Shown: positions 1 to 8,142 of the stretch, one piece after another | Layout of the letters: the number at the start of each line of letters is the position of its first letter | How positions within the stretch are numbered: the first letter of the stretch is position 1 | NCBI GenBank assembly: GCA_002746685.1 | Contig: PDQK01000015.1 | Location: 1-34,119 of the forward strand | Reading direction: 5' to 3' | DNA from: Desulfobulbus propionicus | Lineage (GTDB): Bacteria; Desulfobacterota; Desulfobulbia; Desulfobulbales; Desulfobulbaceae | Length of the DNA stretch: 34,119 nucleotides | The notes under the pieces: model-generated | The model's database searches: none | What the model saw: only the letters and a program-made list of their open reading frames with translations | What the model was told of the DNA's origin: nothing | Made by a program: the position numbers and the translations under genes

Positions 1-1443
1 TCGATTGAGCTGCTTTGGATTAAGATGCTCAATGGTCTCATCCAGCAGCTCGTCTGAGACCTGGTTGATGACCTGGTGATAAAGGGTTTCCCCAAACAAC
101 CCCTTGAACTTTTGTGCCAGGACATTGCCCAGTGCTAAAGCTTCCGATGAAGCGAGCTGTGCGCCTGCCTGTGCAGCGACCTGCTGTTGTTGTTCCGGGT
201 TCAGTATCTGCTCATAATTCTGGAGCATTTTGTTGAGTGCTTGTGGATCGACAGGAACCGAACTTCCCTGTGGATCAGCGGCCTGCTGAACCGCATTGGC
301 CAGCACCGGGGCCGACCACTCAGGCTGCTGGAGCCGTTGCAGTAGATGATCGGGCAGCTCAGCCAGGGTGGTGTTTGGGTTATCCAGCATCTGGCGTGCG
401 TCTGTGTTCAGTGCAATGGCTTTTTTAACTTCAGCGCCCTTGGAAGAGTTGATGAGCCTCTTTATTGTCTCGCCAGGTGAGGTGTCTTGTTGCGTCTCTT
501 CTGTACCTGCGGCATTTTCCGTGAGCTGGCTTATAAGTGAGTTGACCAGGCTGTTAAGTTGACCACTATCCATATTCTCAATGGTAGCGTCTAAAAGCGC
601 ATTGCTGGAGGAGGTTTTGGGCAGTAATCCAATGAGTTGTGAGAGCTGGTCTGAAGATATCTTCGCCAGGGTGTCCACTGCGGTAGAAATATCGTTGGCA
701 CGCTGTTCGTTACCTTGACCTTCACTTCTTTCACCATTCCCACCACTTAAAGCGTTTAAAAACGCACTGGTGAGCTGTTCCGGGTTATCATGCTCTTGGA
801 GTGCTTCTGTAAAAACTTCCAATAAGGGTCCAAGGTGAGGAGGCAGGTTCGCTGTCAAAGATAACCCAACACCAGTGTGACCAAGGATATAGTTGGCCAT
901 TTCATCTTCAGAGATATTGACCCCGGATCCAAAACCAATTTCATCCTCCCTGACTACCTGTTCACCCTCTCCCACTATCACGTACCGTTTGGCATCGACC
1001 CTTACTGTGGTGAGGTTAGCCTCAGACAAGAGTTCGGCAAGAGGCTGCTTAACCTCTTTTTGCGCAAAAATCTCAGCAAGGAGATTGATAAATGTACGGC
1101 AATCATCCTCGTTAAATGTGGAGTCAAAAGATATGGAGTGCAGTTGTAATTTATCAAAAAATTCAATCAATCCCTTGATCTGAGGAAGTGCATGGTCTTT
1201 TTCTGTGAGATGTTCATCATTGACAATAATTTTTTGTTCCGACAAAGCAATGACGACGTTATCCCCGGTGTTTCCTTCTGCAAGAGCCTTATAGGCCTGA
1301 TATGCAGTGGTTATATTACGGAGCACCTGCGGATTTGTAGGTGGGTATAGCCGCATGGTTCGCATGGCGGTATACAGCCTGACTGGCAGGTCAGCAGCGA
1401 GTTGATTGTGATTGGTTGCGGCTTGAGATGGTGTTGCACTCAT
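1..1443 (-). CDS. Large uncharacterised protein, N-terminal 481 residues (runs off the left edge)
   Basis: The reading frame is open on the minus strand from an ATG at 1443 to the window edge with no stop, so only the N-terminal part is seen. The first 110 or so residues (around YTAMRTMRLYPPTNPQV and a later 'ALSEQKIIVND' stretch) resemble the N-terminal module common in HD-type and signalling proteins of this group, where a 'YPP.NP' motif is followed by an alpha-helical segment. The rest is hydrophilic, helical and rich in Q, E, L and N, with no membrane segment and no catalytic motif visible. A weak AGG lies about 12 bases before the ATG. A good sigma70-like promoter lies just upstream, so the gene can be transcribed apart from the sugar transferase behind it. 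I do not recognise its function; the C-terminal part outside the window may decide it. Confidence 0.75.
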   Translation of the reverse strand, partial: MSATPSQAATNHNQLAADLPVRLYTAMRTMRLYPPTNPQVLRNITTAYQAYKALAEGNTGDNVVIALSEQKIIVNDEHLTEKDHALPQIKGLIEFFDKLQLHSISFDSTFNEDDCRTFINLLAEIFAQKEVKQPLAELLSEANLTTVRVDAKRYVIVGEGEQVVREDEIGFGSGVNISEDEMANYILGHTGVGLSLTANLPPHLGPLLEVFTEALQEHDNPEQLTSAFLNALSGGNGERSEGQGNEQRANDISTAVDTLAKISSDQLSQLIGLLPKTSSSNALLDATIENMDSGQLNSLVNSLISQLTENAAGTEETQQDTSPGETIKRLINSSKGAEVKKAIALNTDARQMLDNPNTTLAELPDHLLQRLQQPEWSAPVLANAVQQAADPQGSSVPVDPQALNKMLQNYEQILNPEQQQQVAAQAGAQLASSEALALGNVLAQKFKGLFGETLYHQVINQVSDELLDETIEHLNPKQLNR

Positions 1444-1495
1444 AATACTTATGACCTGGGAAGCAGAAACTTTCGAATAATATACCTCTATTGTG

Positions 1496-1524
1496 AAAAT
1501 ACAACATACCAGAAAACTTGGCAA
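1496..1524 (-). promoter_or_regulatory. Sigma70-type promoter for the partial left-edge gene
   Basis: On the minus strand TTGCCA (1524-1519) is followed after 17 bases by TATTTT (1501-1496), matching 5/6 and 4/6 of the consensus boxes. It points at the ATG at 1443, giving a leader of about 45 bases. Prediction only. Confidence 0.45.
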
Positions 1525-1558
1525 GATAGGTAAAAAACAGTAGGAAAGGAGGCGAGTA

Positions 1559-2941
1559 TCAGCGGGAGCCTACCCGGAAGAGAACCGTTTTAATTGTCCT
1601 GAAAATAATCAACATATCCATAAATATAGACTGGTTTTTGATGTAGTACAGATCATATTCAAGTTTACGGAGGGAATCTTCCTCAGATGCTCCGTAAGGG
1701 TAACAGATTTGGGCCCAGCCGGTAATACCTGGTTTAACCGAGTGGCGAAGGGTATAATATGGTATATTGGCATTAAGTTGTTCCACAAAAACAGGACGTT
1801 CGGGTCTGGGCCCGACAAAACTCATTTCACCTTTGAGCACATTCCACATTTGTGGGATTTCGTCAATTCTAACCTTTCTAATGAACCCGCCAACTTTGGT
1901 GACCCTGGTATCATTTTTACTCGCCCACACAGCACCATCTTTTTCTGCATCATTTCGCATGGAACGAAATTTGATAACTTTAAATGTTGCACCTCGTTCA
2001 CAAACACGATCTTGTAAATAAAAAACCGGGCCTGGTGATTCAAGCTTAATCAGCAGGGCTGTGAGCAGTGAAAAGGGAAGCGAAACGAACAATCCTGTTA
2101 CAGCCAGGACGATATCCATACATCGTTTGATAAAATAGGTCAGCCGACCGCAGTCAAAACCTTGTGAGAATATCAGCCAGGCAGGGTTGACCCTTTCAAC
2201 AAGGAGTTTACCGCTAAGGCCTTCATAAAAGGATATCCCGTCTTCAATGACTGCACCTTGCAATTTTGCCTCTAATAGCTCGGGCGTTGGCATGGTGCCC
2301 CTGCGGTCATCAAGAGCTACCACTATTCGTTCTGTTTTATGGGCCAGATTGTGTTGTTCAAGGTCCGTGAGCTTTTCTACAACCAGCGTGGCTTCATGTA
2401 AAAAACCAGGTGTGGTGTTACCTATAAATGCGAGGATTGAAAATCCGGAGTCCTTATTGTTGTATAGCTCGTTATAGATTTGCTTTGCCGTTTCTCCAAC
2501 ACCAACAATAACGATTGGACGTGAAAACAGCTTTCGCTCTATGACAAAATAGTAGAGTGAGCGCCAGCCAATAAGGGCCGCACAGAGAATGACATAACAA
2601 GCCCAGAATTTTTTGGATGAAATTATCAGTGACGGTAAAGCGTAATAGGTAAGCCCAAGAACGATACAGCCTACTCCAAATGACTGCATCATTCGAATTG
2701 CTGTATCGGCTGTAGTTCCAGGTCTCCTGAGATCGTAGAGGTCGAAAAAATAGAGGGAAGTTTGAAAAACCAGGGTGACCGTTGCTGCCCGTAATGCATC
2801 CAGTTCAAGATCAATCAAAAAAATTTCCCAATTTGAAAAAAACAGGTCCATCAGGAGGAAGGATGTAAAGATAAGGAACCCTTCGCCTATAAAGAAGAAA
2901 ATTTTACGTACGGGGTAATATTTATTTAAAATTGTTGGCAT
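1559..2941 (-). CDS. PEP-CTERM-system-type polyprenyl glycosylphosphotransferase (EpsB-like sugar transferase)
   Basis: This 460-residue membrane enzyme should move a sugar-1-phosphate from a UDP-sugar onto undecaprenyl phosphate, the priming step of exopolysaccharide synthesis. Four hydrophobic segments lie at about 14-34, 52-70, 84-107 and 112-134. A nucleotide-binding-like domain (IVIVGVGETAKQ, about 143-154) follows, then another membrane segment near 275-298. The C-terminal bacterial sugar transferase domain has SPGPVF, KFRSMRNDAEKDG, the catalytic Asp-Glu pair D360/E361 in RIDEIPQMWNVL, GPRPERP and KPGITGWAQ. The phrases NPAWLIFSQGF, VWASKNDTRVT and YPYGAS match the TIGR03013 type, the sugar transferase linked to PEP-CTERM/exosortase loci. 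That fits the VPLPA-CTERM proteins further right in the window. No exosortase gene is seen here. It has its own promoter just upstream. Confidence 0.93.
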   Translation of the reverse strand: MPTILNKYYPVRKIFFFIGEGFLIFTSFLLMDLFFSNWEIFLIDLELDALRAATVTLVFQTSLYFFDLYDLRRPGTTADTAIRMMQSFGVGCIVLGLTYYALPSLIISSKKFWACYVILCAALIGWRSLYYFVIERKLFSRPIVIVGVGETAKQIYNELYNNKDSGFSILAFIGNTTPGFLHEATLVVEKLTDLEQHNLAHKTERIVVALDDRRGTMPTPELLEAKLQGAVIEDGISFYEGLSGKLLVERVNPAWLIFSQGFDCGRLTYFIKRCMDIVLAVTGLFVSLPFSLLTALLIKLESPGPVFYLQDRVCERGATFKVIKFRSMRNDAEKDGAVWASKNDTRVTKVGGFIRKVRIDEIPQMWNVLKGEMSFVGPRPERPVFVEQLNANIPYYTLRHSVKPGITGWAQICYPYGASEEDSLRKLEYDLYYIKNQSIFMDMLIIFRTIKTVLFRVGSR

Positions 2942-2991
2942 CTCGGCAACAGGGAACCAATAGTGAGTTTATAAAAAAGGGGATTGTAAAA

Positions 2992-3019
2992 AGGATAGCA
3001 TATTCCTTTTTGAAGTCAA
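2992..3019 (-). promoter_or_regulatory. Sigma70-type promoter for the sugar transferase gene
   Basis: On the minus strand TTGACT (3019-3014) and TATCCT (2997-2992) are separated by 16 bases. It sits directly after the maf stop codon, about 50 bases before the sugar transferase ATG, so that gene is probably its own transcription unit rather than the tail of argC-truA-maf. Confidence 0.55.
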
Positions 3020-3023
3020 GGCA

Positions 3024-3626
3024 TTAGCATGGAGTTTGTTGGTCAGCTGGGGTGATAATGGAATCATCTGTGAGTCGGGACACTAATTCAGTAACCGGTA
3101 ATCCCACGACATTGGAGTATGAACCCTTGATGGATTGGATGAGAAACCCTCCAAAGGATTGGATGCCATAAGCTCCAGCCTTATCCATTGGATCTCCACT
3201 TTGTACATAGGATTGGAGTATCTCGTCGGGATACTCTGCAAACCATACCTGTGTACACGTTGAAAAGAGCAGTTCATTGGTAGGGTGAATAAGGGAGACC
3301 CCTGTGATAACCTTATGCATTTTCCCACGCAGCTTTTGTAAAAAGGACAGGGCTTGTTCAGGGGACTGGGGTTTTCCCAGAATGTTATTATCGATGGTTA
3401 CCACAGTATCAGCAGCGATTACACAGCACTGTGGGTGTGTTTGAGCAATAGCCTGAGCTTTTGTTTTTGCCATACGACAACTGAATTGTTCTGGACCTTC
3501 ATCTGGAAATGGCGTTTCATCAATGGTTGCTGGTACAACCGTAAAGTCCAGGCCAAGGGAAGAAAGGAATGCTTTGCGCCGGGGAGAATTGGAGGCAAGA
3601 ATGATAGGAAAATGTTGTTTAAACAT
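3024..3626 (-). CDS. maf: Maf family nucleotide pyrophosphatase
   Basis: A 200-residue cytosolic Maf/HAM1-fold enzyme, expected to hydrolyse dTTP/UTP or modified nucleotides to the monophosphate and pyrophosphate (house-cleaning). The N-terminal substrate loop ASNSPRRKAFL (11-21), the AADTVV metal/base segment (71-76), LGKP, GDPMDKAGAYGIQ and IKGSYSNVVGLP are all present. The DKAGAYGIQ phrase favours the YhdE-type dTTP/UTP pyrophosphatase over the YceF type. Length is normal for the family. It is the last gene of the argC-truA-maf minus-strand run, 18 bases behind truA. Confidence 0.93.
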   Translation of the reverse strand: MFKQHFPIILASNSPRRKAFLSSLGLDFTVVPATIDETPFPDEGPEQFSCRMAKTKAQAIAQTHPQCCVIAADTVVTIDNNILGKPQSPEQALSFLQKLRGKMHKVITGVSLIHPTNELLFSTCTQVWFAEYPDEILQSYVQSGDPMDKAGAYGIQSFGGFLIQSIKGSYSNVVGLPVTELVSRLTDDSIITPADQQTPC

Positions 3627-3644
3627 ACTGGAATATAAAGAGCG

Positions 3645-4427
3645 CTATACGCGAAAGAGTTCGTTGTAATAGATTTGCTCAAGAAAAAGGCCATGGGCAG
3701 GAGCTGTAAGGCCAGCAGCTTTTCGATCTTTTGCCTGTAGTATCTCAAGCATGGATTGGGCGTCTCTTTTTCTTTGTCCAATTTCGATTGAAGTACCTGC
3801 TATAATGCGTGCCATCTGACGCAGAAAACCGTCCCCTGTCAGTGAGATCGACCAGAACTCTGGATAAAAGGAATGGGGGGTGCAGGTGGCTTTAAAGATG
3901 GTTCGAACTGCACCCCGTCCGCCTTCGCGATAAATATCTCTTGAGCCCGCACATTCAAAGCTGGAAAAATCATGGGTGCCAGTTAAGATATCCAAGGCTG
4001 TATTCACGCTTTCAAGTGAAAAAAAACCGGGAAAATGTGCGGCATATAACCTGCTTATTGGAGTTTGGATTTCTCCTGTAAAAAAATCGTACCGATATGT
4101 CTTGCCCAGCGCACTGAATCGACTATGGAAATCGGCTCTTTCTTCTACAGCCTTAAGTATGCGGATATCCTTGGGCAACATGGAATTGAGCCCTTTGTCA
4201 AAAGCAGCCAGCGCAATGGGGAGATCAAGGTGGAAGTGGGCAACCATTCCAAGGGCATGGACTCCAGAGTCCGTCCGCCCAGCTCCATGGAGATTGATAG
4301 GTTTTTTGCAAATAATGGCTAGCTGCTGTTCAATAACCTCCTGAACCGTAAGAGCATTGTGCTGGCGTTGCCAGCCGTGATAATTGGTGCCATCAAAACT
4401 GATAAGCAGTCTGATTGTGCGTTGCAT
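3645..4427 (-). CDS. truA: tRNA pseudouridine(38-40) synthase TruA
   Basis: TruA isomerises U38, U39 and U40 in the anticodon stem-loop of many tRNAs. The 260-residue protein has the usual opening (LISFDGTNYHGWQRQ), the catalytic aspartate D53 in GAGRTDSGVHALG, the YRYDFF tyrosine motif and the GDGFLRQMARIIAGT helix near the C-terminus. Its ATG overlaps the argC stop codon by one base (TGATG), so the two are probably translationally coupled. Length and motifs look intact. Confidence 0.96.
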   Translation of the reverse strand: MQRTIRLLISFDGTNYHGWQRQHNALTVQEVIEQQLAIICKKPINLHGAGRTDSGVHALGMVAHFHLDLPIALAAFDKGLNSMLPKDIRILKAVEERADFHSRFSALGKTYRYDFFTGEIQTPISRLYAAHFPGFFSLESVNTALDILTGTHDFSSFECAGSRDIYREGGRGAVRTIFKATCTPHSFYPEFWSISLTGDGFLRQMARIIAGTSIEIGQRKRDAQSMLEILQAKDRKAAGLTAPAHGLFLEQIYYNELFRV

Positions 4428-5467
4428 CAGGGGAAAAAGGGTGCATGCATAAGGCCAGTTGTTTCATCAAAACCATTCATCAGGTTCATATTTTGAATTG
4501 CCTGGCCTGAAGCGCCTTTCACAATATTGTCAATGGCAGACATCACGATAACCCGGCTTGTTCGTGGATCAATTTGCACTCCAATATCACAGCAGTTGGA
4601 ACCTCGGACATATTGGGTAGCTGGCAGGGAACCTTCAGGAAGTACACGTACAAAGGGTTCATCATGGTAGGCTGATTCATACAGGTTTTGTAAATCAGTC
4701 AGCGTGATCTGATGAAGTAAAGTGCCATAGATGGTACTGAGAATCCCACGGTTTATGGGCAAAAGATGGGGGGTGAATGATACAGTGACATCTGCACCCG
4801 CCAGAACCCCAAGCTCCTGTTCGATCTCTGGAGTATGTCGGTGGGTTCCACCCACCTTATAGGGCCTGAAGCCATCTGCCACTTCACAGTACAGGGAGCC
4901 TACATTTGGTGAACGCCCTGCTCCTGTGGTACCGGATTTGGAGTCAATTATAAGCGTACTTGCATCAATAAGCGTGTTTTTGAGTAAGGGGGCCAGTGCC
5001 AAGATAACCGAAGTCGGGTAGCAGCCAGGATTAGCCACAAGTCGAGCACCATTAATCTTTTCACGATAGAGCTCTGGTAAGCCATAGACCGCTTCATTAA
5101 GTAATTCTTTACTGCTATGTTCCTGATACCATTGCTCGTACACAGCAGCATCACGGATGCGATAATCTGCACTCAGGTCAACTATTTTTTTCCCAGCTTC
5201 AAGGAGTTCAGGGACAATGTCCATGGCAGTTTTGTGAGGAACAGCGGCAAAGAAAAAATCAGCTCGTTCCACAAGTTCACTCACCGGCAGGTTTTCACAG
5301 CGAATTGCAACACGTTCCTGTAAACTGGGGAAGACCTCAGCGAGCATCTGGCCAGCATATTTTCTAGAGGTTGCAGCAGTTATCTCCACTTCAGGGTGGT
5401 TGGCCAGGATTCTTGCTAATTCAACTCCTGTGTAGCCAGATGCTCCAACAATACCTACTTTCAGCAT
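4427..5467 (-). CDS. argC: N-acetyl-gamma-glutamyl-phosphate reductase ArgC
   Basis: ArgC reduces N-acetylglutamyl-5-phosphate to the semialdehyde with NADPH in arginine/ornithine synthesis. The protein is 346 residues, as expected for the long (type 1) form. It shows the N-terminal Rossmann motif [16 protein letters not shown] (4-19), the catalytic cysteine C149 in [19 protein letters not shown], and the [10 protein letters not shown] segment. An AGGA lies about 7 bases before the ATG. It heads the argC-truA-maf run; a rho-independent terminator of rpsI lies about 30 bases upstream, so argC needs its own promoter in the short gap, which I could not pin down. No other arg gene is in the window. 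Confidence 0.96.
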   Translation of the reverse strand: MLKVGIVGASGYTGVELARILANHPEVEITAATSRKYAGQMLAEVFPSLQERVAIRCENLPVSELVERADFFFAAVPHKTAMDIVPELLEAGKKIVDLSADYRIRDAAVYEQWYQEHSSKELLNEAVYGLPELYREKINGARLVANPGCYPTSVILALAPLLKNTLIDASTLIIDSKSGTTGAGRSPNVGSLYCEVADGFRPYKVGGTHRHTPEIEQELGVLAGADVTVSFTPHLLPINRGILSTIYGTLLHQITLTDLQNLYESAYHDEPFVRVLPEGSLPATQYVRGSNCCDIGVQIDPRTSRVIVMSAIDNIVKGASGQAIQNMNLMNGFDETTGLMHAPFFP

Positions 5468-5493
5468 GTTTAGTCCTGCATAAGAAAAAGAAT

Positions 5494-5527
5494 AAAAAAA
5501 GGGAGTAACGAAGAAATCGTTACTCCC
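5494..5527 (-). terminator. Rho-independent terminator of rplM-rpsI
   Basis: A perfect 11-bp stem (GGGAGTAACGA with its complement, 5501-5511 and 5517-5527) closes a 5-base loop. On the minus strand it is followed by seven T (5500-5494). It lies about 57 bases past the rpsI stop. Confidence 0.9.
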
Positions 5528-5584
5528 TTGAAATTTCCAATCAAGAAGTCTGGGAAAAGCGGTAGTAGATTGCTCCGAAACTGA

Positions 5585-5977
5585 TTAACGTTTGGAGAAC
5601 TGGAAGCGGGCACGAGCACCACGCTGACCGTACTTTTTACGTTCTTTCGCACGTGGGTCACGGGTGAGCAGACCAGCTTTTTTCAGTGGCATGCGCATTT
5701 CAGGATCTCTTTCCTGTAGAGCTCTTGCAATACCATGTACCAGTGCATCGACCTGTGCAGACTTACCGCCGCCTGTAACTGTTGCCTGGATATCAAATTT
5801 GTCAGTGGTTTCTGTTACAGCAAATGGTTTGTCAACTTTTGGTTCAAAATAAATATTACCAAAGTACTCTTCCACTGGCATTTTATTTACAGCCACATTA
5901 CCACTACCTGGTGTGATCCATACTCTGGCGATAGCAGTTTTTCTTCTCCCGGTGGCGTATGTTCTATCCTGCGACAT
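5585..5977 (-). CDS. rpsI: 30S ribosomal protein S9
   Basis: S9 sits in the head of the small subunit, where its C-terminal tail reaches the P-site tRNA. The sequence shows TYATGRRKTAIARVWI at the N-terminus, VTGGGKSAQVDALVHGIARAL in the middle, and the conserved basic end RKKYGQRGARARFQFSKR. I choose the ATG at 5977 (MSQDRTYATG; GGAG about 9 bases upstream) and not the in-frame ATG at 5995, which would overlap the end of rplM and add six atypical residues. The chosen form is 130 residues, the normal size. It follows rplM in the usual L13-S9 order. Confidence 0.96.
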   Translation of the reverse strand: MSQDRTYATGRRKTAIARVWITPGSGNVAVNKMPVEEYFGNIYFEPKVDKPFAVTETTDKFDIQATVTGGGKSAQVDALVHGIARALQERDPEMRMPLKKAGLLTRDPRAKERKKYGQRGARARFQFSKR

Positions 5978-5991
5978 AATAATTGCTCCGA

Positions 5992-6420
5992 TCAAATCTC
6001 AAGTTGTTCAGGTTGTTGTGCCTTGTGCGGATGTTCCGGACCTGCATAGACTTTTAATTTTTTGAACTGCGCCCGACCAAGCTTGTTTTTAGGTAACATG
6101 CCTTTAACAGCGTTACGAATTAACTCTTCGGGTTTTTTCTCCAGCAGTTCTTTTGCTGTTTGAGATTTGATCCCACCAATATAACCGGTGTGACGGTAGT
6201 AGTTTTTATCGTCCCACTTGGTTCCGGTCAGGTGAATCTTCTCGGCATTTACAACAATAACGAAATCTCCGTTATCTTGAAAATTGCAAAAGGTCGGCTT
6301 ATGCTTTCCACGAAGACGGTCAGCAATTTCTGTGGCAATACGTCCCAGAACTTTACCGTCGGCATCAACCACATGCCACTGACGGGAAATTTCTTTCACT
6401 GGCGTATAATATGTTTTCAT
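5992..6420 (-). CDS. rplM: 50S ribosomal protein L13
   Basis: L13 is an early-assembly protein of the large subunit. The 142-residue protein contains [19 protein letters not shown] (15-33), [36 protein letters not shown] and the [10 protein letters not shown] motif, all typical. A GCGAGG ribosome binding site lies about 10 bases before the ATG. The gene lies only 24 bases downstream of the tRNA-Gly terminator, with little room for a separate promoter, so readthrough or a promoter overlapping the tRNA must supply it. rpsI follows after 14 bases. Confidence 0.97.
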   Translation of the reverse strand: MKTYYTPVKEISRQWHVVDADGKVLGRIATEIADRLRGKHKPTFCNFQDNGDFVIVVNAEKIHLTGTKWDDKNYYRHTGYIGGIKSQTAKELLEKKPEELIRNAVKGMLPKNKLGRAQFKKLKVYAGPEHPHKAQQPEQLEI

Positions 6421-6443
6421 TCTTTTGCGCCTCGCAATTTAAC

Positions 6444-6474
6444 AAAAAAAGGTTCGAACGGTGGTCCGAACCTT
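6444..6474 (-). terminator. Terminator between tRNA-Gly and rplM
   Basis: An 11-bp stem with one G-U pair (6464-6474 with 6449-6459, loop 6460-6463) is followed on the minus strand by seven T. It ends the tRNA transcript, yet sits 24 bases before rplM, so it may act as a partial terminator or attenuator for the ribosomal protein operon. Confidence 0.75.
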
Positions 6475-6485
6475 ATAAAAAAGAA

Positions 6486-6560
6486 TGGAGCGGGAAACGA
6501 GATTCGAACTCGCGACTTCAACCTTGGCAAGGTTACACTCTACCACTGAGTTATTCCCGC
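6486..6560 (-). tRNA. tRNA-Gly (anticodon GCC)
   Basis: On the minus strand the acceptor strands GCGGGAA (6560-6554) and TTCCCGC (6496-6490) pair. The D arm has AACTCAGTGGTAGAGT, the anticodon arm reads CCTTGCCAAGG with anticodon GCC, and the T arm carries GTTCGAATC. The terminal CCA is encoded (6488-6486). All helices look intact. Confidence 0.96.
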
Positions 6561-6591
6561 TCACAGTTTGCATCGTTTTGACAGCGGGAGA

Positions 6592-6620
6592 ACTTAACAT
6601 GTCCTCTGGTTTTGTGTCAA
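6592..6620 (-). promoter_or_regulatory. Sigma70-type promoter of tRNA-Gly
   Basis: On the minus strand TTGACA (6620-6615) is a perfect -35 box, followed after 17 bases by TTAAGT (6597-6592). The start of transcription would fall about 25 bases before the mature 5' end of the tRNA. Confidence 0.7.
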
Positions 6621-6857
6621 ATAAAAAACACACAAGTGTTCATTTTTTGCTGACCTGCCCTCAGCCTGTAGCCTGTTGCATTTCTTAAGAACTGTTGCAA
6701 CTCTCATCAAAGGGGAATAATATAGTGGAATTGAAAGGGAAAACAGACAATTGATTCACAGCGTAAGCGTTCGTCGTTTTGCACCTTTTAGTACTTTTTT
6801 ATGCTATACTTGGTTTCTTTCTCTACGAGTTAATTTGAATAAATATGGGATCCATTT

Positions 6858-7457
6858 ATGACAGGAAGCGCTCAACGTACGGCAAAAATTGAACGTGTTA
6901 CCAAGGAAACATCTATCCAGGTGTCACTGGAACTTGATGGTCAGGGAAATGCTGATGTGCAAACCGGAGTTGGTTTTCTTGATCATATGTTAACCTTGTT
7001 CAGTGTACATGGTTTTTTCAACCTGGATATTAAAGCAGAGGGTGATCTTGAAATTGATGATCATCACACTGTTGAAGATGTTGGGATATGCTTAGGTAAA
7101 GCTTTTGCCGAGGCTTTAGGTGATAAATCAGGGATTAACCGATACGGACATGCCTATGTGCCCATGGATGAAACGTTGGCAAGGGTGTGTGCAGATTTCT
7201 CAAATCGACCTTATTTAAGTTACACTGTTAAGCTGGAAGACCGTAAAGTTGGTACTTTTGATACCCAGCTGGCTAAAGAGTTTTTACGCGCGCTGTCGCT
7301 TCATGCCGGGATAACCCTGCATGTGGATTTACTTCACGGCGAAAACACCCATCATATTTTAGAAGCGATCTTTAAGGCGCTTGGGCGTACTTTGGATCAG
7401 GCATCCAGTATCAACCAACACGTTCAAGGGCAACTTTCTTCAAAAGGCAGTTTGTAA
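6858..7457 (+). CDS. hisB: Imidazoleglycerol-phosphate dehydratase HisB
   Basis: HisB removes water from imidazole glycerol phosphate in histidine synthesis, using a Mn-binding histidine-rich site in a 24-mer. The 199-residue monofunctional form has GFLDHML (39-45), DDHHTVEDVG (67-76), the second-half motif LHAGITLHV and ENTHHILEA (162-170). The metal-binding histidines are present in both halves. There is no phosphatase domain, unlike the enterobacterial fusion. It stands apart from other his genes and leads a plus-strand run with a lipoprotein gene 17 bases behind. A TATACT box lies at 6805-6810, but I see no good -35 partner. Confidence 0.96.
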   Translation: MTGSAQRTAKIERVTKETSIQVSLELDGQGNADVQTGVGFLDHMLTLFSVHGFFNLDIKAEGDLEIDDHHTVEDVGICLGKAFAEALGDKSGINRYGHAYVPMDETLARVCADFSNRPYLSYTVKLEDRKVGTFDTQLAKEFLRALSLHAGITLHVDLLHGENTHHILEAIFKALGRTLDQASSINQHVQGQLSSKGSL

Positions 7458-7474
7458 TAGAAAAGGAGGCTATT

Positions 7475-8116
7475 GTGGGTATATTTTCAAAAACAATGTG
7501 CGTTGTTGGTGTAACGCTTTTTATTGGCCTTTCTGGCTGTTCGCAAAAGCAGATCGGTAAACCCGTTGGTAAAGACCCTGGTGTAGCAATTTCCTGCATT
7601 GGTGTTATGCCTGTTCAGCCGAGTGCTGAAAACGCGAATGGGATTTCGTATGCCCAGGCAAAACAACTCAAAGATGGGGCCGCCGTCATGGACGCGCTGA
7701 TTAAGAAGAAACTTGCTGGACGCAGGGCGTTTCGTTTTGCCAATTCAGCTCAAGCCTATACCATTGATGTTGGCAGTAATCCTGCTGCGCGGTTGCAAAA
7801 GGTAGCTGAACAATTGAGCTGTAATGCCATGCTTGATATAACCTTAAATCGTTACACCGACCGGCTTGGTGGTGAGTATACATCGAAAAATCCTGCTTCA
7901 GTTGCTTTTCACTATAAACTCTATGATATGAATCAGGGCAAGGTACTTTGTTCGGGACGATTTGACGAGAAGCAACAATCCTTAATGGAAAATCTCTACA
8001 ACTGGAACAGAGCAAGTAAACGAGGGTTTACCTGGGTAACCTCGGAAGAGTTACTGATGGAGGGTATCCATGAAAAATTTTCCGAATGTGCCTATCTCGC
8101 TGACCCTGAATCCTGA
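7475..8116 (+). CDS. Uncharacterised exported lipoprotein
   Basis: A 213-residue protein with a lipoprotein signal: hydrophobic helix MCVVGVTLFIGLSGC ending in a lipobox (LSGC, C22), so it is predicted to be lipidated and, in the absence of an Asp at +2 (Ser follows), sent to the outer membrane. The start is GTG with AGGAGG a few bases upstream; a later start would lose the signal. The mature part (IGVMPVQPSAENANG, then helical and beta segments) recalls CsgG/TolB-like small periplasmic domains in style, but I cannot assign a family. It lies between hisB and the PP-loop gene, probably in one transcript. Function unknown. Confidence 0.8.
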   Translation: MGIFSKTMCVVGVTLFIGLSGCSQKQIGKPVGKDPGVAISCIGVMPVQPSAENANGISYAQAKQLKDGAAVMDALIKKKLAGRRAFRFANSAQAYTIDVGSNPAARLQKVAEQLSCNAMLDITLNRYTDRLGGEYTSKNPASVAFHYKLYDMNQGKVLCSGRFDEKQQSLMENLYNWNRASKRGFTWVTSEELLMEGIHEKFSECAYLADPES

Positions 8117-8142
8117 TCTGGGGTTCTCTTTACAGTAGTTTC

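Noticed and set aside
237..1183. Several short plus-strand frames
   Set aside because: They are shadows of the long open minus-strand gene that runs off the left edge.
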